Source: Sphingobium amiense
GTDB taxonomy: Bacteria > Pseudomonadota > Alphaproteobacteria > Sphingomonadales > Sphingomonadaceae
Assembly: GCF_003967075.1 (NCBI RefSeq)
Contig: NZ_AP018664.1
Span: forward strand, 806,001-870,000
Length of the DNA stretch: 64,000 bases
Reading direction: 5' to 3'
Position numbers and translations under genes: made by a program. Under the pieces are notes generated by a model that did no database searches, was not told the DNA's origin, and was given only the letters and a program-made list of their open reading frames with translations. Below, one piece after another: positions 26,190 to 34,346 of this stretch (positions within the stretch are counted from its first letter, which is position 1; each line of letters starts with the position of its first letter).

Positions 26190-26815
26190 CGCGGCGCCGA
26201 TGCCGGTTCCCTGAGGCGGGCACGGATGCGCATCCAAATGTCGGCCAAGATCGCGCCGGGGATCGTGCGGCTGTCCCGGCGCACCTTGTGCGTGAGCCAG
26301 CGTTCTCCCGTTGCCAGCAGCGCAATGCGTGCCTCGTCATGCTGGGTGAACTTGGCCTCGCAGGCCGCGCGCATCAGCGCCCAATGCTCAGGGCAACCGG
26401 CCGCGATGGTTGCTCCGTCATAGGCGAACTCGGCCGGCTGATCGATGGCGCCGCCACGCCTCTTGGCCTCGGCGCCCCACAACTTGGCCATGGTCCGGCG
26501 TTCTGCGGGGCCAGGCTGCTTCAATCCCTGCCAGAAGCCTTCAATGCTAGCATAGCGCTCACCCCCAAACTCAAAGGGCGTATGCGCGAGATTGGAGATC
26601 GGCGCGAAACGCGACTCAATGCTGTGCACGATATTGAGCGGCGCGCGCCGGGCATCATCTTCCGGGCCGATTTCGCTGAACGCCATGCCCCGATCGCTCG
26701 CGGCGTGGAGTTGGAAGACATGGCCATCTGCCGCGCCCAGCAAGGCGCAGATCGCCTGTTCCTCGGGCGTTTCAACCGAAAGGCCGACGACATTGTTGCG
26801 CAAGCTGAGCTTCAT
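26186..26815 (-). CDS. NADAR-superfamily protein
   Basis: A 209-residue soluble protein. The middle and C-terminal parts align by eye with the YbiA/NADAR family: ISNLAHTPFEFGGERYASIEGFWQGLK corresponds to the FSNF...F/YGKTWPTSEHYFQAQK block with its Glu kept, and MRAACEAKFTQHDEARIALLATGERWLTH corresponds to the RRALRAKFEQHAELRALLLAT block. The family's YWGDG region is replaced by RRDSRTIPG. NADAR domains act on ADP-ribose-type nucleotides or ADP-ribosylated bases, some as antitoxins or defence proteins. The start at 26815 overlaps the preceding stop as ATGA; an ATG at 26854 with AAGGGG is the alternative. Confidence 0.78.
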   Translation of the reverse strand: MKLSLRNNVVGLSVETPEEQAICALLGAADGHVFQLHAASDRGMAFSEIGPEDDARRAPLNIVHSIESRFAPISNLAHTPFEFGGERYASIEGFWQGLKQPGPAERRTMAKLWGAEAKRRGGAIDQPAEFAYDGATIAAGCPEHWALMRAACEAKFTQHDEARIALLATGERWLTHKVRRDSRTIPGAILADIWMRIRARLREPASAPR

Positions 26816-26997
26816 TCTTTGCGTATCCACATGACAAGCAGAGTGATCGGCCATGCTGCCCCTTCGACCATGGTGGTGACCGCGCCATAGCCGGGGGTGC
26901 CATCGGCCCGATGCTTTTCGATGCCAACGAGCAAGGCCATCGCCAGATAGGCTGTTAGCAGCAGCTTGCCGGCAGCAGATGTCAGTCTTCCCATCAT
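26812..26997 (-). CDS. 61-residue membrane peptide
   Basis: A small protein (MMGRLTSAAG... to ...VMWIRKE) with two hydrophobic stretches (AGKLLLTAYLAMALLVGIE and AVTTMVEGAAWPITLLVMWI), predicted to be a two-pass membrane protein. It begins at 26997 overlapping the stop of the upstream envelope protein as ATGA and ends overlapping the NADAR gene start. Both overlaps are strong evidence of real translation. I do not recognise the family. Confidence 0.7.
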   Translation of the reverse strand: MMGRLTSAAGKLLLTAYLAMALLVGIEKHRADGTPGYGAVTTMVEGAAWPITLLVMWIRKE

Positions 26998-28694
26998 TTC
27001 TTGTCGCCGCCCGTTTGTTCGCCGCCGATCCCTAGATCTTTGAGTTGCGTGATCGCGCCTTGGGCTTCTGCCACCACCTGCGCCTTGTAGGGATCGGCGC
27101 CGGACGGATCGGAATACCCGGTGATGGGCACGCGCACCGACAGCAGGATGGTGGTCTGCGGAACCTGCGTCATGCATGACAGATAGGCGGCGGTCCTCCG
27201 ACATTCGAAATCGCGCGCCGGTATGCCGGGCATGGCCATCGGCTCGGCAAACGGTGTCGCGGTCCCGCTGTCCGGCGGGATCAGCAGTTGTTGAGCGGGT
27301 TTGCCATCGTGCATGCCGTCCAGCGCATTGGTCGCGTCGGTCGGGGCCACGAATGTGTCGAGGAAAACCTTCACCCTGCCCGGCCGATCGCTCGTGAAAC
27401 GGGTGAGGTGATTCCACGCGGGCGAGGTGATGCGGGCGTCCTCGTCCGGTTTCTGGGGCTGGCCATCCAGCGATTCCTCGTGCAGTGCCCATGCGCCATC
27501 GGTTACCGCACGGCGCAAGGTTTCCGTTTCGGTGGCTCCGCCGAAGTTGGTGGGGCGCAGGATCACGAACAGCGCGAACAGCGCCAGCACCACAGCACCA
27601 CCGATAATGCTCTTGCGCTGGCCAGGGGGCAGGGCGCGCCAGGCTTGCAGGTGGTCTGGCGGCTGGCCGGCGGGTTGCCTGGGACGACCATCTGTCGGTG
27701 TTGCGCCCGAAGCGGGACCGGCTTTGGCAACCGTGTCGGCATAGTTCATCCCGATGGGAATATCGGCGGGTTCAACAACCATGGTGGGCGGCAGACCGCC
27801 CGTTGCGGGCACCGCAATCGCTCGACGGCGTCGGAACCGCCGAATGCGAAATATCAGCCCGGCGATGATGGCAAGCGGCAGGCCGAAAACCAGCAGAAAA
27901 GCCCAGTCCCATGGTGTTTTGGGCTTTGGCTGTCCGATACTGGCAAGCGTTGGATCGGTAGGCATATTGTTCGCGATCTTGTCCATGACCGCGGCTCCCG
28001 CCTTGGCTGATATTTCGTCGACATCCATGATCGGTTCGACAACGAAACTGTAGTCCTCGACCAGTTTCACGGTCTCGCCGGGGGCATAGAAGATGTGCTT
28101 GCCATCTTCATTGCGGTAAAATGCGCCCAATGAGGATGTTCCCCATTCCGAGGCTGCGTCACCACTTGCGGGGGGCAGTCCGGAATGAGTGACACCGTCA
28201 ATTTTCTGCAAGAATTCAAGCACAAACCATCCGCTGGGCGTGCCCAATTTTACATATTGGCTTTCGTGCCCCTTGATCGTGACCGGCGACTCCAGCGAAA
28301 TAGTTTTATTGGCCGCAACCACGGTCACGCCCTCGCAGATATTGGGCGGGGCCTCGCCGATGAATATGATGTCGGTCGCCGGATTGTCGCTCGCCCCGCA
28401 ATGTCGCGCGGTGAGGGCTCTGTCGACCAATCCGCCATTGGGCCTGCCGCGTATGACGATGCCGCCCCAACGCGAGACGAAATAGGGTCTTGCATCGGCA
28501 CCTGCGTCAGGAGCGTCCGGCGCGCGGTCCCAGACGGCTTCCATCGGTTGGCCATTGGGTGATGCCGGCGCGGCGGCCATGGCCTTGATTTTTTCGGCTA
28601 TGGCACGGGCCTCGTCGGCCGTCTGCGCCATTGCCGAAGATGTTCCACCGAGTAGCGCAGCCAGTAACAGCAGCGTCCCAAAACGATATTGCAT
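26994..28694 (-). CDS. Envelope protein with signal peptide and two internal TM segments
   Basis: A 566-residue protein of unknown family. Layout seen: a signal peptide (residues 1-23, ending SSAMAQ), an exported domain of about 240 residues with VSRWGGIVIRGRPNGG and GHESQYVKLGTPSGWFVLEFLQ, and a TM at about 265-285 (WAFLLVFGLPLAIIAGLIF). A Pro-rich cytosolic loop of about 80 residues follows, then a second TM (IIGGAVVLALFALFVIL) and a C-terminal exported domain with two Cys (ECRRTAAYLSCM). AGGAGGAGG precedes the ATG at 28694. It lies 31 bp after the Sel1 gene and overlaps the 61-residue gene by 4 bp. Confidence 0.75.
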   Translation of the reverse strand: MQYRFGTLLLLAALLGGTSSAMAQTADEARAIAEKIKAMAAAPASPNGQPMEAVWDRAPDAPDAGADARPYFVSRWGGIVIRGRPNGGLVDRALTARHCGASDNPATDIIFIGEAPPNICEGVTVVAANKTISLESPVTIKGHESQYVKLGTPSGWFVLEFLQKIDGVTHSGLPPASGDAASEWGTSSLGAFYRNEDGKHIFYAPGETVKLVEDYSFVVEPIMDVDEISAKAGAAVMDKIANNMPTDPTLASIGQPKPKTPWDWAFLLVFGLPLAIIAGLIFRIRRFRRRRAIAVPATGGLPPTMVVEPADIPIGMNYADTVAKAGPASGATPTDGRPRQPAGQPPDHLQAWRALPPGQRKSIIGGAVVLALFALFVILRPTNFGGATETETLRRAVTDGAWALHEESLDGQPQKPDEDARITSPAWNHLTRFTSDRPGRVKVFLDTFVAPTDATNALDGMHDGKPAQQLLIPPDSGTATPFAEPMAMPGIPARDFECRRTAAYLSCMTQVPQTTILLSVRVPITGYSDPSGADPYKAQVVAEAQGAITQLKDLGIGGEQTGGDKK

Positions 28695-28725
28695 GATCCC
28701 CTCCTCCTGCTGCGTGGCTCGACGC

Positions 28726-29676
28726 CTATGGATTGATCGTGTTGCCGTTGCCGTCGACGACGCATTGGCCATTTTGCCAGCGACCGCCTGCACCATCGCA
28801 TCTTTGGCTCTGCGCAGCGGCATAAGGATCGCCTGAACCACCGCTGCCGCCTCGCTGCGTTCCGTTGCCGCCAGCGCGCAGGTTGGCCGCTTCCCACCGC
28901 GCGATTGTGCTGCCTTTCGCGGCCGCTTTGTCATAATAGGCAAGCGCCCTGGCGCGGTCGGGGCGCACGCCCTCGCCGAACTGGTACATGAATGCGACGT
29001 CCCGCATGGCCTGGACAAGGCCTCCGGTAGCGGCCTGTTCATACAGTTTGAACGCGGCCACCTTGTCGATGCCGACCCCCAGGCCAAGATGATAGGCGCG
29101 CCCCAGCAATTCTTGGCCTTCGAGACTGCCAGCTGCTGCCGACCGGCGCGCATAGGGCACCGCCGCGGCATAGAGCTTGAGATCCGTCAGGACGCTGGCC
29201 CGCCGATAGTCGCGCGTTCCAGGCAATCGGGCATCGACGTCCAATTGGCTACGCGCCATGGCATAGCCGGCCCGTGCCGCTTGCTGTCGCAACTGAACGG
29301 CGCGCGCTGGGTCGAAGGGCACGCCCACACCGACATCATATAGACCGGCGAGGGACACCATCGCCTGCGGCAGGCCAGCCTCCCCGCTTTTCTGCAACCA
29401 GCGCGCGCCCTCGGGAATATCCCGGCGCGTCCCCTGGCCGAATAGATACATCATGCCCGCCATGTACTGCGCGCGGGCGTCGCCTGTCTGCGCAGCGGCG
29501 ACAGCCTCCCCCAGCGAGGGATTGGCCAGCGCAACCGTCGTGCCGACGCCAGCTATGCAAAGGGCTAGCGCCAAGGTCGCCACCCGACTGAACCGGCGCA
29601 GGCGCTGCGGCGGCGCCTGAGGCAAGGCAGCCTCTCTGCGGTCAACCGCATACGCGTCTGGTTTGTTGAATGACAT
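28726..29676 (-). CDS. Sel1-repeat protein with membrane anchor
   Basis: A 316-residue protein and first gene of the minus-strand operon. Seen: a cytoplasmic N-terminus of about 28 residues, one TM (VATLALALCIAGVGTTVALA), then four or so Sel1 repeats: ARAQYMAGMMYLFGQGTRRDIPEGARWLQKSGEAG, PQAMVSLAGLYDVGVGV, GQELLGRAYHLGLGVGIDKVAAFKLYEQAA and AMRDVAFMYQFGEGVRPDRARALAYYDKAA. The C-terminal tail is Gly-rich. Sel1 arrays are protein-binding scaffolds, so it may anchor the other products in the envelope. Confidence 0.85.
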   Translation of the reverse strand: MSFNKPDAYAVDRREAALPQAPPQRLRRFSRVATLALALCIAGVGTTVALANPSLGEAVAAAQTGDARAQYMAGMMYLFGQGTRRDIPEGARWLQKSGEAGLPQAMVSLAGLYDVGVGVPFDPARAVQLRQQAARAGYAMARSQLDVDARLPGTRDYRRASVLTDLKLYAAAVPYARRSAAAGSLEGQELLGRAYHLGLGVGIDKVAAFKLYEQAATGGLVQAMRDVAFMYQFGEGVRPDRARALAYYDKAAAKGSTIARWEAANLRAGGNGTQRGGSGGSGDPYAAAQSQRCDGAGGRWQNGQCVVDGNGNTINP

Positions 29677-29719
29677 TCCTGACCTCCCCGAATCCCGAAG
29701 CGACTCGACGGCACTATAA

Positions 29720-29736
29720 TGACAAAATATTTGTCA
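29720..29736. promoter_or_regulatory. Perfect TGACAAA dyad beside a TATAAT box
   Basis: TGACAAA (29720-29726), three bases, then TTTGTCA (29730-29736): a perfect 7-bp inverted repeat in the 124-bp gap between the Sel1 operon and the small exported-protein gene. A TATAAT hexamer (29715-29720) abuts it on the plus strand, and the minus strand has TTGACA at 29732-29737. It looks like an operator controlling one or both divergent promoters. The MerR protein of the operon is a candidate binder; inferred. Confidence 0.5.
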
Positions 29737-29800
29737 ATAGAAAGCGAAATCGCTATGAAGTCGTTGAAAATCGCAGTCGTGCGGCTGGAAAGGGCAGAAA

Positions 29801-30157
29801 ATGAGATACTTAGTCATGGTGCTCGCAATAGGTGCCTCGCCAGCGACCCTGTCGACCAACGGTCTAATCGCGCAGCCGCATGTGACCGGCGCGGGTGCAG
29901 GAACATGCGCCGCCTTTGTCCGGCAGGCTGGCCCAGATGGCCTGTCCGACCCAGCGTCTCTCCAATGGGTGTTGGGCTATCTCACTGGTCGCACGGCCGC
30001 GACGAATGCGTACCATCGTCCGTTTTCTGGGCCAGAAGGGATCGCACTTGATCTATTGGCCTATTGCCGCGCGCATCCGTATCGCCAACTTAACGATGCG
30101 GCTGCCAGTTTCTTCGAGCGTACCAGGCGCTGCAGCACTGTTCGCGGTTGCCGCTAA
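29801..30157 (+). CDS. Small exported protein with HdeA/Rap1a-like features
   Basis: A 118-residue protein with a signal-like N-terminus (residues 1-25) and a core TCAAFVRQAGPDGLSDPASLQWVLGYLTGRTAATNAYH ... GIALDLLAYCRAHPYRQLNDAAASFF. Two Cys at positions of this kind (C near the start and C in LLAYCRAHP) are typical of small periplasmic HdeA/Rap1a-like proteins, but the call is loose. AAGGG lies before the ATG. It is divergent from the Sel1 operon across the TGACAAA dyad and may be a partner or immunity-type protein; that is inference. Confidence 0.6.
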   Translation: MRYLVMVLAIGASPATLSTNGLIAQPHVTGAGAGTCAAFVRQAGPDGLSDPASLQWVLGYLTGRTAATNAYHRPFSGPEGIALDLLAYCRAHPYRQLNDAAASFFERTRRCSTVRGCR

Positions 30158-30430
30158 CCGCTCCAAGAGGCTGCTCACTCTCCTGCCCATTTAGTTAGCA
30201 GTCGGCCGACCGGGCCTGCGCAGCCAGGTCGTCGGGTAGCGCTTGGTGTCTTTGACTTCGGCGAAAGGCGGCTCCCGGCGTCTTCGGACGGCGTTATGGT
30301 AGTATAAACGGCGATACGTATTCGTTATGTTTATCCGGCGCGGGGCGCCATTCCGTCCAAAGCCGGTTTCGGCTCATATGCGCCTTATACGGCCCGTCCC
30401 GGTCGTTCCGCGCCCGGCGACGCCGTGCCG
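30158..30430. other. Non-coding gap between cargo and sugar module
   Basis: 273 bp with no supported gene. It has a near-palindrome around ATACGTAT (30314-30321) flanked by AAAC and GTTT. A change from ICE-type to catabolic genes happens here, so an element boundary could lie in or near it, but no att repeat or tRNA was found. Confidence 0.35.
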
Positions 30431-31429
30431 CTATTGTCCTGCCATAAAACGCCGGGCAGCCTCTGCAGCCTCCCGCATCACGCGCCGTGCGGATTCGAGC
30501 ATCGCCGTCATCTGAACGAAGCCGTGGATCACGCCCCGCTCGCTCCACAATATGTCCGAACGGCCAAGCCCGTCGAGGCGCTGCTTCAGGTGAAGCGTGT
30601 CGGAAGCCAGCGGATCATATTCCGCAACCACCAGAAACAGTGGCGGCAATATGCGCAACTGCGCGTCCGTCGCCTGAAGGGGCGCTGCAACCGGATTGCT
30701 GCGGTCTGCGACATTCGGGACATACCAGTCCCAGAATTGCTGCATATGAAATCTGGTCAGGCCATGCCCGTCCGCATGCTCGCGATAGCTCGGCGTCTCG
30801 AAATCAGCGCCGAACACGCCGTAGATCAACAGCCCGCCGACCGGCATTTCCCGTCCCGCGGCCTGCTCATGGAGCAGCGTGGCCAACGCCAGATTGCCAC
30901 CCGCAGAGTCTCCGGCAATGACGACCGGCCCACCGGGAAGGCCCAGCCCGTCACGATGGCCCAGCACATATCGAAACGCCGATACAACGTCATGAAGCGC
31001 TGCGGGATAGGGATGTTCGGGAGCGAGCCGATAGTGAACGCCGACGACTACGGTCCGGGCTTCATTGCACAGGACGCGCATGAACCGGTCATAAGTCTGG
31101 AGGTTCTGAAATGCCCATCCGCCGCCATGGACGAAAAATATCAGCCCTTCGCCCGCATCTTCCGGCGTGTAGACAGCCGCTTCGCAATCGGCCGCGCCTA
31201 TCGCGGCGTCGCCCGGCAATATCAGATGGCGGATGGAGGCCACTTCGGGCAGGTCCATATTCCAGATCGACACCCGTTCGGCATCGACCCGGCGTATGTC
31301 GTCATCGGGCGGGTAAGTGAAGTCGTAGGGTTCCGGCCCCAGCGTCGCCAGATGGTCCAGCGCCTTTCGCATTTCGTCGGTATAGCCCGCTGCCGGAGGC
31401 GTATCGCCGCCATCTGAACTCTTCATCAT
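30431..31429 (-). CDS. HSL-family alpha/beta hydrolase (esterase)
   Basis: A 332-residue cytosolic esterase. Seen: the oxyanion motif FFVHGGGWAF, nucleophile Ser in IAGDSAGGNLA, acid in VVAEYDPLASD, and His in GVIHGFVQM: the full hormone-sensitive-lipase-type triad. No signal peptide. The ATG at 31429 lies 9 nt after the ROK kinase stop with GCGAGG upstream, so it is the last gene of the sugar operon. It probably deacylates an acylated sugar or related ester; the substrate is unknown. Confidence 0.9.
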   Translation of the reverse strand: MMKSSDGGDTPPAAGYTDEMRKALDHLATLGPEPYDFTYPPDDDIRRVDAERVSIWNMDLPEVASIRHLILPGDAAIGAADCEAAVYTPEDAGEGLIFFVHGGGWAFQNLQTYDRFMRVLCNEARTVVVGVHYRLAPEHPYPAALHDVVSAFRYVLGHRDGLGLPGGPVVIAGDSAGGNLALATLLHEQAAGREMPVGGLLIYGVFGADFETPSYREHADGHGLTRFHMQQFWDWYVPNVADRSNPVAAPLQATDAQLRILPPLFLVVAEYDPLASDTLHLKQRLDGLGRSDILWSERGVIHGFVQMTAMLESARRVMREAAEAARRFMAGQ

Positions 31430-31437
31430 GGCCTCGC

Positions 31438-32400
31438 TCAAAGCGCTGTTCGCCGGGGATTGCCGGCATCGGTGTCGTTCGCGGACCAGCCGGACGGCCA
31501 TTCCCCGGTGATCAGCCGATAGGATGTCGCGGTCGCGCCCCAGAGGCCTGCGGACGGTCCGGCGCCGGGAGGCGCGATATAGGTTTCGAAGTCGAGCCGC
31601 TGCACGCTCGCATCATATCCTGCGAGCTTCTGCGCCAGCGCTTCGCGGACGAGATCATAGAGGTGAGGCCGCTGCATGACCCCTCCGCCCAATATGATCC
31701 GGTCCGGCCGCATGATATAGGTGAGGTTCACGCAGAGGGATGCGATATAGTCCGCCTCAACTGTCCATGCCTGATGCGCGTCGGGGAGTTCGGCCCCATC
31801 GACCCCCCAGCGCGCCCGGATGGCAGGCCCGCTCGCCACGCCCTCAAGGCAATTGCCGTGGAACGGGCATATGCCCCTGAAATCATCGTCACCCGGCGCT
31901 CCGGGCACGAGGATATGACCGGCCTCCGGGTGATTGGCGCCGCCATGGGGCGAGCCGCCCACAATCATGCCCACGCCGACCCCAGTGCCGATCGTCACAT
32001 AGCAGAATGTGTCCAGCCCGCGCCCGTTGCCGAAAAGCCGTTCGCCGACGGCAGCCGCGTTGACGTCCGTATCAATGGCGATGGGAACCCCGAAGCGACG
32101 GAAATATCCGACGAGATCGACATCGCTCCATCCGGGCTTGGGCGTGTTGGTGATGTGCCCGAAATCAGAGGCTTCGCGTTTAAGCGACAGCGGGCCGAAG
32201 CTGCCGATAGAGAGAGCCGCCAGCGGACGGTCGCGGGTGGCGTCCGTAAAGAAGTCCGCCGCGGCCTGCAGCGTTTCTTCCGGAGATGTCGTCGGAATCC
32301 TGACCTGTTGCAGCATTGTCCCGTCTGCGTCCGCCACGCCGCAGACGAATTTGGTCCCGCCCGCCTCTATGCCGCCGAACAGTTCTGTCCCTGATTCCAT
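31438..32400 (-). CDS. ROK-family sugar kinase, fructokinase-like
   Basis: A 320-residue kinase. Seen: N-terminal phosphate loop FGGIEAGGTKF, IDTDVNAAAVGE with the catalytic Asp region, TIGTGVGVGMIVGG, and the ROK zinc site GHILV ... CPFHGNCLEG. This type resembles ScrK/Mak-like fructokinases. Beside polyol transport and mannitol 2-dehydrogenase genes, phosphorylation of the fructose product is the obvious role (inference). A GTG at 32403 directly precedes the chosen ATG. It is 97 bp after the ATPase gene. Confidence 0.88.
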   Translation of the reverse strand: MESGTELFGGIEAGGTKFVCGVADADGTMLQQVRIPTTSPEETLQAAADFFTDATRDRPLAALSIGSFGPLSLKREASDFGHITNTPKPGWSDVDLVGYFRRFGVPIAIDTDVNAAAVGERLFGNGRGLDTFCYVTIGTGVGVGMIVGGSPHGGANHPEAGHILVPGAPGDDDFRGICPFHGNCLEGVASGPAIRARWGVDGAELPDAHQAWTVEADYIASLCVNLTYIMRPDRIILGGGVMQRPHLYDLVREALAQKLAGYDASVQRLDFETYIAPPGAGPSAGLWGATATSYRLITGEWPSGWSANDTDAGNPRRTAL

Positions 32401-32497
32401 CACCTATCGCCCATTTCATGCCGTCGACGGATTGACGCCGATGTCACCGTCCCGCACACGCAATTCGCGGGAGCCGACGCGGTCGCACTCCATCCGG

Positions 32498-33505
32498 TCA
32501 GGCCGCTTCGGGAAGCGTCCGTCCGTCAGGATCGAAGCGATAGACCGACGAACGATCCGTGGCGAATGCGATGTCGCCGTCCGCCGGGACCGCGACATCC
32601 TCGGAACACCGCGCGGTCAGCATTGATCCGTCCTGCAACTGGACATGCAGAAGCGCCTCATTCCCCAGATGTTCGACGGTGCGCACCGCGCCTTTCAGGC
32701 TCCCGTCCGGATCGAGCTTCAGATGCTCCGGACGGATGCCGATGGTGGTCGCATGATAGTGATCGGCATACATCCCGTTCAGGAAATTCATCTGCGGCGA
32801 CCCGATGAAGCCTGCGACGAATTTGTTGGCGGGGCGACGATAGATCTCCAGCGGCGTGCCCTTCTGCTCGATCCGGCCGTTCCGGAAAACGACGATCTGA
32901 TCCGCCATCGTCATGGCCTCGGCCTGATCGTGCGTCACATAGATGGCGGTGATGCCGAGTTCCTGCTGCAGACGCCGGATCTCGAACCGCATCTGGCCCC
33001 GAAGCGCGGCGTCGAGGTTGGAGAGGGGTTCGTCGAAGAGAAACGCCTTGGGCTGGCGAACCAGCGCCCGCCCGATCGCCACGCGCTGCCGCTGCCCGCC
33101 GGATAGTTCGGCAGGCTTGCGGTCGAGCAACGCGTCGAGATTCAGCATCCTGGCGACAGACTCGACCTGGCTGGCGATTTCGCCAGCCGGTTGCCGCGCG
33201 ATCTTCAACGCGAAGCCGAGATTCCCCCGCACGGTCATATGCGGATAGAGCGCGTAGGACTGGAACACCATGGCGAGACCGCGGCCCGAAGGCGGTGTGC
33301 GCGCCATGTCCGTCCCGTCGATCAGGAGGCGGCCCTCATCCATATCCTCCAGCCCGGCGATCAGCCGAAGCAGCGTCGTCTTGCCGCATCCGGACGGTCC
33401 CACGAAAACCGTGAACTGGCCGCTGGGTATGACGAGGTCAATATCGCCGGTGGCGAGATAATCCCCGAAGCGCTTGCTGACGCCTTCCAGGACGATGGTG
33501 CTCAT
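32498..33505 (-). CDS. Sugar/polyol ABC transporter ATPase (MalK/UgpC type)
   Basis: A 335-residue ATPase. Seen: Walker A GPSGCGKTT at about residues 36-44, Q-loop VFQSYALYPHM, signature LSGGQRQR, Walker B AFLFDEPLSNLD, H-loop THDQ, and a C-terminal regulatory OB/TOBE domain (GIRPEHLKL). The start is the ATG of MSTIVLEGVSKRFG at 33505, 19 nt after the permease stop; an upstream in-frame ATG (33541) would overlap the permease. Close to the SmoK class of polyol transporters by gene context. Confidence 0.92.
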   Translation of the reverse strand: MSTIVLEGVSKRFGDYLATGDIDLVIPSGQFTVFVGPSGCGKTTLLRLIAGLEDMDEGRLLIDGTDMARTPPSGRGLAMVFQSYALYPHMTVRGNLGFALKIARQPAGEIASQVESVARMLNLDALLDRKPAELSGGQRQRVAIGRALVRQPKAFLFDEPLSNLDAALRGQMRFEIRRLQQELGITAIYVTHDQAEAMTMADQIVVFRNGRIEQKGTPLEIYRRPANKFVAGFIGSPQMNFLNGMYADHYHATTIGIRPEHLKLDPDGSLKGAVRTVEHLGNEALLHVQLQDGSMLTARCSEDVAVPADGDIAFATDRSSVYRFDPDGRTLPEAA

Positions 33506-33524
33506 CGACAGAAATTCCCGGTCA

Positions 33525-34346
33525 TTATTTGACTGCTCCAAAGGTGAGGCCGCGAACGAGCTGGCGCTGGCACAGCCAGCCGATGACGACGACCGGTGCG
33601 ATCGACAGCATCGAAGCCGCGGAAAGTTTGGCCCAAAAAAGTCCCTGCGGACTGGAAAAGGAAGAGATGAACGCCGTGAGCGGCGCTGCTTCCGTGCTGG
33701 TGACGTTCAATGTCCAGAAGGACTCATTCCACGCAAGGGTGAAGATCAGGAAGAAAGTGGAGGCAAGGCCGGGCAACGCCAGCGGGGTCAGAATGACGAG
33801 GATTTCCTGCCAGAGCGACGCGCCGTCCATGCGGCCCGCCTCCAATATTTCGACCGGCACTTCCTTGAAGTTCGAATAGAGCATCCACACCGCGATCGGA
33901 AGATTTCCGACGGTGAGAAGGACGATGACGCCAAGCTGCGTGTCGAGCAGACCCCAGTCCCGATAGAAAAGGAAAATGGGGATCAGCGCGCCCACGGGCG
34001 GCAGCATCTTCGTCGACAGCATCCACAGCATGAGAAAGCGCGTGTGCCGGGACGGCGCGAACGCCATGGCCCATGCCGCCGGAACCGCCAGCATCAGTGC
34101 GAAAGCGGACGACCCGATGGATATCGCCAGAGAGTTATAGAGGGCGGTGGGATAGTCGCCCTCGCTCAGGACATCGCGATAATTCGCCAGCGTCCAAGAA
34201 AAATGGAGGAATTTCGGCGGGAAGCTGATGGCTTCCAGCTCCGACTTGAAGCTGGTCAACAGCGTCCAGAGCAGCGGGAACGCGATCGCGAGCGCGCAGC
34301 ACCAGGCGAGAATTGTGAAGGCTATGGTAGAGCGGGGACGGCGCAT
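33525..34346 (-). CDS. Sugar/polyol ABC transporter permease (MalG type)
   Basis: A 273-residue inner-membrane protein with six TM segments. Seen: the N-terminal TM (TIAFTILAWCCALAIAFPLLWTLLTSFK), and the EAA loop EILEAGRMDGASLWQEILVILTPLALPGLAST that contacts the ATPase. Starts 1 nt into the end of the companion permease gene, so translation is coupled. Partner of the proteins at 32498 and 34346. Confidence 0.92.
   Translation of the reverse strand: MRRPRSTIAFTILAWCCALAIAFPLLWTLLTSFKSELEAISFPPKFLHFSWTLANYRDVLSEGDYPTALYNSLAISIGSSAFALMLAVPAAWAMAFAPSRHTRFLMLWMLSTKMLPPVGALIPIFLFYRDWGLLDTQLGVIVLLTVGNLPIAVWMLYSNFKEVPVEILEAGRMDGASLWQEILVILTPLALPGLASTFFLIFTLAWNESFWTLNVTSTEAAPLTAFISSFSSPQGLFWAKLSAASMLSIAPVVVIGWLCQRQLVRGLTFGAVK

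Noticed and set aside
30158..30430. ICE right end (attR) in the gap after the cargo genes
   Set aside because: No tRNA, direct repeat or integrase is visible, so a boundary cannot be set from this window alone.
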